Shown one piece after another: positions 1 through 7,300 of a stretch of 9,663 bases of DNA. The notes under the pieces were generated by a model that had not been told where the DNA came from, ran no database searches, and saw only the letters and a program-made list of their open reading frames with translations. A program made the position numbers and the translations under genes. How positions within the stretch are numbered: position 1 is the stretch's first letter; the number at the start of each line of letters is the position of its first letter. Source of the stretch: an uncultured Methylococcaceae bacterium (lineage in GTDB: Bacteria > Pseudomonadota > Gammaproteobacteria > Methylococcales > Methylococcaceae); the NCBI GenBank assembly GCA_903910005.1, contig CAIVXW010000445.1, positions 1 to 9,663 of the forward strand, written 5' to 3'.

Positions 1-456
1 AGCGAAATTATTACAATGAGGAATGAGCAGAGGGGGCACGGCTATATCAACCTTGAAAATAGTGGTTACAGAGATTATTTTCAAAAATTTATAACAGTTA
101 TGGAAAATATAGAAAGATTGCTATATCCATTTTTTTATCAATTCAACTACTACCATGTCATCGGTCTTCAGCGCCTGCAAGGTAACCAGTTTATTGTGAG
201 AATCAGCAACCTTTCAGGAAGTAATATCGCGTTTATTAGAGAGGACGTACCAAGCCAATTTACAGACATAAATGCCATTCCAAGGCATAACAAGTGTTAT
301 CTTTTAAATAAGAAATCAGGTGCGTGGATTGAGCTATCACCCTGTTTTGAATACGATGTCTGTTCTGCGTGTGGCCACAAAAGAGTATTGATTTACGATG
401 GAAAATATATGCTTGATCCCTTCATAGGTCACAGATTTGAGAGACAGCAGCCTTGA
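1..456 (+). CDS. C-terminal part of an unrecognised protein with RNxxxGHG and CxxC motifs (5' end outside window)
   Basis: The frame is open to the left edge and ends at TGA 454-456, giving 151 visible residues. The first ATG in frame (16-18) has no Shine-Dalgarno sequence before it, and the motif RNEQRGHG follows it immediately, so the true start is probably upstream of the window. Visible landmarks are RNEQRGHG, a hydrophobic-aromatic middle (LLYPFFYQFNYY), a YLLNK segment, and a C-terminal CSACGHKRVLIYDG stretch ending in GHRFE. From memory, this order (RNxxxGHG, then YLL, then L.P followed by C..C and an aromatic-rich strand, then GH) recurs at the C-termini of large uncharacterised bacterial proteins carrying NTPase, kinase or other domains. 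I cannot name the family, and the catalytic part, if any, is outside the window. A single CxxC pair is visible, plus one earlier Cys in SPCFEYDVC, so metal binding is only possible. The DNA is far more AT-rich than the giant gene, suggesting separate ancestry. Confidence 0.75.
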   Translation, partial: SEIITMRNEQRGHGYINLENSGYRDYFQKFITVMENIERLLYPFFYQFNYYHVIGLQRLQGNQFIVRISNLSGSNIAFIREDVPSQFTDINAIPRHNKCYLLNKKSGAWIELSPCFEYDVCSACGHKRVLIYDGKYMLDPFIGHRFERQQP

Positions 457-579
457 TGTAGGCATTAGTTGAAAGAGCATACGATTACCCACAACTCATC
501 CCTCAAGCGGGCATCGCCCGGATCGGCACCTGAAAATTCCTGTTCTGACGTGGGGTTGAAAAGCGATAGCAGACCGTAG
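457..579. other. Non-coding spacer leading into the transposase remnant
   Basis: No credible gene is seen here. A small perfect hairpin, CGGGC-ATC-GCCCG, lies at 508-520, but no T-run follows it, so it is a poor terminator. The short sequence CATCCCTCA at 497-505 may be one end of the decayed insertion sequence. A TAG at 577-579 closes the frame that would run into the transposase remnant. Confidence 0.4.
497..505 (+). repeat. Possible left terminal inverted repeat of the IS remnant
   Basis: CATCCCTCA here is the exact reverse complement of TGAGGGATG at 1055-1063, just past the transposase 3' end. Nine bases is shorter than is normal for complete IS1634-like elements, and the flanks do not extend the match, so this is tentative. 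Confidence 0.3.
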
Positions 580-1063
580 TTCGCCGCTTTATTCAAGCCC
601 CGAACCGCACTGGCTGCCGCCAAACCCCTGCCGAACCCTCATTCTGACTGGACTTCGGAAGTTGTGTGCAATGGTATGGCCATGACCCACAAGCACAAGG
701 CGGTCAAACGGTTGGGTTTGAGTACCCCCATCGGTCATCTGGACTCAACCAGTCTGCACACCGATGGGGCGTATGCAGACAGTGACGCCGATGAGCCGGT
801 CATTCGTGTCACCCACGGGTACAGCCGCCTGCGCGTATCTGCTGGAGGCCTTGCAGCACAGCCAGCAAACCTGTCCCGACCAGAAAGGCAAACCCAACCC
901 GCGCCCCACGGCCCGCCGGGTTTTTCAGTCGTTCATCGACATCAGTGTCCTGCACGTCTCATCCCTCAAGAGTTTCGTAGTCGGCCTGACCACGGCCCCA
1001 AAAGCCCTCCTCACACTGCTCGGCGACCGCTATGTCACTTTTGCCAATTCCGGGTGAGGGATG
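580..1063 (+). pseudogene. Decayed IS1634-family (DUF4277-like) transposase with a large internal deletion
   Basis: Two pieces of one transposase are fused out of frame. Frame 1, up to about 834, encodes KRLGLSTPIGHLDSTSLHTD followed by GAY and then RVTHGYSR. This matches the conserved region of IS1634-type DDE transposases, where HLDSTS carries the first catalytic aspartate and GYSR normally continues into RDHRPDLNQ. Frame 2, from about 831, encodes AYLLEALQ, PNPRPTARRVFQSF and LLTLLGDRYVTFANSG. This is the family's extreme C-terminus, normally reading like Y..LE..., then PT.R.VFQ.F, then LLG..Y. The join near 831-838 removes most of the catalytic core; such transposases usually have about 500 or more residues, so roughly 300 are missing. 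The N-terminus is also largely lost: a TAG (577-579) lies in frame 1 and nothing family-like is clear before it. The C-terminal frame stops at 1055-1057. The copy cannot make active enzyme. Family identity is from motif memory, not a search. Confidence 0.75.
1055..1063 (-). repeat. Possible right terminal inverted repeat of the IS remnant
   Basis: TGAGGGATG overlaps the stop codon of the transposase C-terminal frame and is the reverse complement of CATCCCTCA at 497-505. Its position at the 3' end of the transposase is where a right end would be expected. No target-site duplication could be identified. Confidence 0.3.
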
Positions 1064-1076
1064 CGGAATGGCGGTT

Positions 1077-1100
1077 TCATCCATTTGGGTGATTTTTTTT
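1077..1100 (+). terminator. Candidate intrinsic terminator between the IS remnant and the giant gene
   Basis: TCATCC (1077-1082) pairs with GGGTGA (1087-1092) across a four-base ATTT loop, with one G-T wobble, and is followed directly by eight T residues (1093-1100). The stem is short and only moderately stable, so efficiency is uncertain. Its placement would block read-through from the left into the giant gene, which would then need its own promoter. Confidence 0.45.
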
Positions 1101-1356
1101 CTGAATCAGGAATGTTAGGATGACCGCCCTGACGCCACGATAGCTAACGAAATCCACCCAGACGTGAATCCGAACACCGTCACTGCGGTTCAAGCACGCC
1201 TGGCGAGTACCACTTTCAGCCAAACCTGAGCGTATCCGGGACTACCGATTCCGTACCAACGTTGTCCGGGATCCAGTATCCGGATCAGGTACCAACCAAC
1301 CCCCGCCATGGCGCAGAGCCACTGTGGCAGAACCCGATGTATCCTTAAAACGCACT
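1101..1356. other. Upstream region of the giant gene, no gene recognised
   Basis: This stretch has stops in all frames that could lead into the giant gene; the in-frame stop is TAA at 1346-1348. Short direct repeats are present: GTATCCGG at 1232-1239 and 1276-1283, and GTACCAAC at 1253-1260 and 1289-1296, with unequal spacing. I looked for a sigma-70 promoter and found no -35/-10 pair with good matches and spacing. The sequence may hold the promoter in a form I cannot recognise, or may be more remnant DNA. A 63-codon reverse frame (1190-1381) has no recognisable product. Confidence 0.4.
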
Positions 1357-1360
1357 GGAG
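1357..1360 (+). promoter_or_regulatory. Ribosome-binding site of the giant gene
   Basis: GGAG lies six bases before ATG 1367-1369. This supports that ATG as the start; it is also the first ATG after the in-frame TAA at 1346-1348. Confidence 0.65.
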
Positions 1361-1366
1361 CCTGAC

Positions 1367-4300
1367 ATGAAAAATACACACGCCACTTCCGGACTGATAC
1401 TCAGCAGCAGCACACCTGAAGATGATGCAGTCGCCGTTTCAAAAACATCTGATCTGACCCTGGTATTCAGTGAAAATATTCGCAATGGAACAGGCAGTAT
1501 CACTTTGCAGGGTCTCATGGATAAGCGGGTATTTGATTTGTCGGATACGACCCAGGTTAAAATACAGAATAATACCCTGACCATCAATCCGGTCAAGGAT
1601 TGGGTTGAGGGAGAACATTACGCAGTGCAAATTCCGGCTACATTGGTCAAAAGTACCACTGGAAAGTCTTTCGTCGGCATTACCGACCAGACAACACTGG
1701 ATTTCACCGTGGAAGACTTCCAGGCTCCTGTCCTGATGAGGAGTAGCCCGACCAACCAGGCAACCCGTGTGTCGGTGAACAGCAACCTGATCCTGACCTT
1801 CAACGAACCGGTCAAGGCAGGAAGCGGGAACATAATTATTGGTAACGGAGTTGATAGCCATACGATTGATGTACAGGACCAAACCCAGGTATCGTTCAGG
1901 AACAACGTGGTGACCATCAATCCTTCGACCAATTTTGCCAGTGATGGCAGTACCTATGTCCTTGAAATGGCCAGCGGAGTCATTACCGACCTGTCAGGCA
2001 ATGGCTACAATGGACTGGTCGAATCGACCCGCATCAGGTTTGCGGTAGCCGACAAGGTCGCCCCGCAACTTGTCAGCAGTCAACCGACGGCTGGAGCCGG
2101 GGACGTTGCGAAGGACAGCAATCTCGTCTTTACCTTCAGTGAGGACATCCAGGCAGGAACCGGGAGTATCGCGTTAAAGGGATACCTGGACAACCGCTCA
2201 ATAAACATCAGTGATACCAGACAGGTAAGCATCAGCGGAAATCTGCTGACCCTCAATCCGGCCCTGGATTTGCGTGATGGCTCTGATTACTCGGTTGAGA
2301 TACCGGTTAGCATCGTGAAGGATATGTCGGGCAATGATTTTCCGGGATTACCCGGTTCCGGTACTTTCGGCTTTAGGGTAACAGATAACCAGGCACCGGT
2401 TGTAACCCGATCAGTTCCGGCCAACAAGGCCGTTCAGGTAACTGCAGGCAGCAATCTGGTGTTAACCTTCAGTGAACCGGTGCAGCGTGGGGTCGGAAGC
2501 ATTGTTTTGACCAACGGCACCGATCAGGTCAGCATTGATATCGACAACCCCCGTGAAGTCAGCATCAAAACCAATGTGGTGACCATCAATCCTGCGGTAA
2601 ACCTCCAAACTGACGGCAGCACCTACTCGGTACAGATCGGTAGCGGTGTCATTACCGATATGGCAAAAACCCCGTTTGCCGGTTTCAACGATTCAAATCC
2701 GCTGACGTTTACCGTGGTGGACTCCAAGGTACCCTCGTTGGTCGCAGTGACCCCCATCGACAAGCAATCCGGGGTTCCGCGTGATACCACTATTGAGTTG
2801 ACCTTCAGTGAGCCGGTTCAGGCCGGTACAGGCTCCCTTATACTGAAAAGCACGAAAGACACCCTGTCCATCAGGATGGCAGATACCAAACAGGTAGCTT
2901 TCAATGGTGCAACCGTCGTCATTGATCCGTCCGTTGCACTCCAGCCAAACCGAACCTATTCGGTGACGCTGGGTAATCAGGCAATTCAGGACATGGGAGG
3001 CAATTTTTTTGGGGATGCGGCCAGCATCAAACCTTTTGCCACATTCAGTACCGGCATCAGTGACAAGTTTCCGGTACTAACTGCTTCCACACCGACGGAT
3101 GATCAGACCGGCATCGCCTTTGACAGCAACCTGATGCTGACCTTCAGTGAAGCCGTATCAGCCGGACGTGGAAACATTACCCTGAGTAATGGCACCGGGG
3201 ACGAGCGGATCATCAGTGTTACTGATACCAAACAGGTATCATTCAGGGGTAATAACCTGACCATCAACCCGGCTCAGGATTTATTGCCGAGCAGTGAGTA
3301 CTTTGTGATGGTTGAGGCAGGTGCCGTTTACGGCGACGGAGGCAATCCCTTCGGAGGCATTGGTGATGACACTACCCTGAACTTTACCACGCTTGATACC
3401 CTTGCTCCGAAACTCGCCACTACGATACCCGTCGACAATGCCACTGGCATACTGCCTGGAAGCAATCTGGTTCTGACATTCAATGAACCCATACGGCTGG
3501 CTGCCAAAGGGAATATATTTTTGAAAAGTGCCACGGATAGCCGTGTTTTGGATATTACGGATACCCGACAGGTTATTGTTTCCCGGGACAAGCTTACCCT
3601 GGATCCGGCTACCGACCTGCAAAAAAACACCCTTTACTCACTGGAAATACCCGGCACGGTAATCGTGGATCAGGCCGGAAACAAATTCGCCGGACTGACC
3701 GGAAAATCGACCCTGGATTTTACAACCCATGATGGCAAGGTGACAAAACCGGTCAAGACCGGCACCGAAGAGTCCGGTAGCAGTGAAAGTTACAGCCCAC
3801 CGCTCAGCGTCGAGTGGACACGATTACTCGGCAGTACCGCATGGGACGCCGGCACCAGTGTCACCCTCGGCACTGATGGAGCCATTTACATGGCTGGTTT
3901 TACCCAGGGCAGTCTGGACGGGCAGCCAAACCAGGGATTTTCCGACAGTGTTGTAGCCAAATACCAGCCGGATGGAACCCGCGAATGGGTCAGATTACTG
4001 GGAGGCAGTTTTGGTGATGATGCTACAGCCCTGACGACAGGACTGGACGGTGCCATTTATGTTGCCGGGTTTGCCGCAGACAACCTGGCTGGACAGGTGG
4101 GCAGTGGTCATGGCGATGCCTTCATCAGCCAATACCAGCCGGATGGCACCCGTAACTGGGTCAGTTTGCTGGGCAGCAGCAACGGACGCGATGCAGCCAA
4201 TACCCTGGCAACCGGTACGGACGGTGCCATTTATCTTGGAGGCAGCCTGTCCGGTGATCTGGATGACCAAATCAACCGTAGCGGTAGTTGGGATGCCTTC

Positions 4301-7300
4301 ATCAGCAAATACCAGCCGGATGGCACCCGGGAGTGGAGCCGACTGATCGGAAGCCAGGGCGAGGGTTCCACTCATGCGATGGCGGTGGATGACAAGGGTG
4401 CCATTTACGCAGCCGGTGACGCAGCCGGTACCGTGGATGGTCAGACCAGCAGCGGTTCGTGGGACGCCTTCATCACCAAGTATCAGCCCGATGGCACCCG
4501 GGAGTGGTTGCGTCTGATGGGCAGCGATGCCACTGATTCCGCCAGGGCACTCGCTGTTGGCAAGGACGGTGCCATCTACATGGCAGGCCAGACAGCCGGT
4601 AGTCCTGACGGGCAAACCGGCAGTGGCAAGGACGATATCTTCATCAGCAAGTACCAGCCTGACGGTACTCGTGACTGGGTGCGGTTACTGGGAACCACTG
4701 AGGCGGATTACGTCGAGGCACTGACCACGGACGCTGACGGTTTCATTTACGTAGCGGGCCATACCAGCGGCAATCCGGACGGAAAAACCGTCACGGGTGG
4801 CGAAGAGGCCTTCATCAGCAAGTACCGACCCGATGGCACCCGTGAGTGGTTCTGGTCATTCGGCAGCAGTGAAACCGATGAAGCCACGGCACTGGTCGCC
4901 GCCCCGAATGGTGTGTTTTACATGGCGGGAAGCACCCGTGGCAATCTGGCTGACCAAACCAATGCCGGTGATGTCGACATGTTCCTCAGCAAAATTACCA
5001 GGCCCCCGGTTCCCCCTGATACGCAGTCGCCTCAACTGACTGCCAGCATCCCGCTTAATACAGCATCGGGCGTAGCTCTCGACAGCAGTCTGACATTGGT
5101 TTTCAGCGAGCCGGTGCAGGCCGAAAGCGGAAACATTATTGTAAGTAACGGCAAGGACGTGCGTACCATCAGCGTCGCTGATACCAGCCAGGTTTTGCTG
5201 GCAAACGAATCGATAATCATCGACCCGGCCAGCGACTGGCAGGGAGACAGTAATTACACGGTGGAAATCCCGGCCGGAATCATCAGGGACGCAGTGGGCA
5301 ATCCATATCCGGGGTTGACCGCACCCACAGGTCTGAGCTTCCGGACGATCGACAATATATCTCCGGAACTGACTGACATCACCCCGGCCCGCAATGCGGT
5401 CGGGGTAGCCCTGGACAGCACACTGGTGCTGACTTTCAGTGAACCGGTACAGGCCGGAACCGGCGACATCGTTCTGGGCAACGGCGGCACGGATCGCCGT
5501 ACCATCAGTGTCACCGATACCGGTCAGGTTATTTTTGCCGATAATACCGTTACGATTGATCCGTCCGTCGACTGGCAGGGAGACAGCACCTATACGGTTC
5601 AGATTGCGGCCGGTGTCATCCGGGATGGAGCCGGCAACCCCCATGCCGGACTCAGCGCAGGCACTGAACCGACCTTCAGGACGCTGGACAACATCAAACC
5701 CCAACTGACCGGCAGCGTACCGGCCAGCAAGGCCGAGCGGGTCAGCCTCGACAGCCCACTGGTTCTGACCTTCAGTGAACCGGTACAGGCCGGAACCGGC
5801 AATATCATCATCAGCAGCGACAAGGATACCCGTACCATCAGTATTACTGATGGCACTCAGGTATCCATTGCCGGCAACACCGTTACCGTTGATCCGCGGG
5901 TTGACTGGCAGGATCGCAGCACCTACACGGTCAGGCTGGCTCCCGGCGTTATCAAGGATATGGCGAACAATCCCCATGACGGTCTTGGTGGTACGGCCAG
6001 CCTGAATTTCAGCACGCTCGACAGCATCGCACCTGAATTAACCGGCAGTACACCGATGCGGGATGCGGTTGAGGTAACACCGGACAGCAAACTGACACTG
6101 ACTTTCAGCGAACCGGTGCGGGCAGGCAGTGGCAACATCGTACTCGACAACGGCCGGGAAACCCGAACCGTCAGCATTACCGATACCACTCAGGTATCGT
6201 TTGCAGGCAATACCGTCATCGTTGATCCGGCTGCCGACTGGCAGGGTGACAGTCGTTATACGGCGCAGATGGCAAGCGGCGTCGTTCAGGACGTGGCGGG
6301 CAATGCGTATACCGGCCTGACCGACGCCAACCGTCCGGTGTTCAGCATACTGGATAATGTCGCGCCGCAACTGACCGGCAGCACCCCGGAGCGCGATGCC
6401 ACCAACGTTGCCCTGGACAGCCCGCTGACCCTGGCTTTCAGTGAACCGGTACAACCAGGGAGCGGTGACATTATCGTGAGCAATGGCAAGGATACCCGCA
6501 CCATCAGTATTACCGACACCACGCAGGTTTCACTCAAGGGTGATACCCTCATCATTGATCCGGTTAACGACTGGCAGGGCGACAGCAACTACAGCGTGCA
6601 ACTGGCGGCAGGTGTTATCAAGGATCTGAAGGACAACACCTACCCGGGGTTTACCGATGATAACCGTCCGGTTTTCAGGACGCTGGACAACGTTGCTCCG
6701 GAACTGACCACCAGTACACCAGCCCGCAATGCCACTCAGATAGCCTTTGACAGCAAACTGGTTTTGACCTTCAGCGAACCGGTACGGGCCGCCAGCGGCA
6801 GTATCACGCTGGTCAATGATCACAAGGACAGCCGCACCATTGATATTACCGATGCCAGCCAGGTGTCATTCAGTGGCAACACCGTCACCATTGATCCGGC
6901 TGCCGACTGGCAGGCTGACAGTCGCTACACGGCGCAGATGGCAAGCGGAGTCATTCAGGACATGGCGGGCAATCCTCACGCGGGACTGACTGACGATACC
7001 CGCCCGACATTCACGACGCTGGACGATATTCCGCCGCAACTGGAGACAGCGGTTCAAAACAAGCCCCCCGTTGCCCTTGACAGCAAACTGACGCTGACCT
7101 TCAACGAACCGGTACAGCCCGGTAAGGGGGTCATCATGCTGGATAATGGCAAGGATACCCGCACCATTGCCATCACCGATACCCGCCAGGTGTCGTTCAG
7201 TGGCAACACCGTCACCATTGATCCAGCTGCTGACTGGCAGGCTGACAGTGACTATACGGTTACCATGGATACCGGAGTCATCAGGGATATGGCGGGTAAC

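Noticed and set aside
508..520. Hairpin CGGGC-ATC-GCCCG as terminator of the first gene
   Set aside because: The stem is only five base pairs and no T-run follows.
1262..1345. Possible promoter elements TTGTCC and TATCCT before the giant gene
   Set aside because: Neither has a matching partner box at 16-18 base spacing.
1190..1381. 63-codon minus-strand frame in the upstream region
   Set aside because: It overlaps the start and ribosome-binding site of the giant gene, and its product has no recognisable motif; kept only as an unexplained stretch.
1439..1932. Overlapping minus-strand frames of 147 and 104 codons
   Set aside because: They overlap each other in different frames and lie opposite Ig-like units 1-2; they are shadows.
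3995..4615. 206-codon open frame on the minus strand
   Set aside because: It is antisense to the SBBP repeats, and its internal repeats mirror the blade period.
4856..5977. 373-codon open frame on the minus strand
   Set aside because: It lies opposite the Ig-like repeats and itself repeats with their period (recurring segments such as GLYRFTE). Its length comes from repeat codon composition; there is no recognisable domain, and the plus-strand frame carries clear families.
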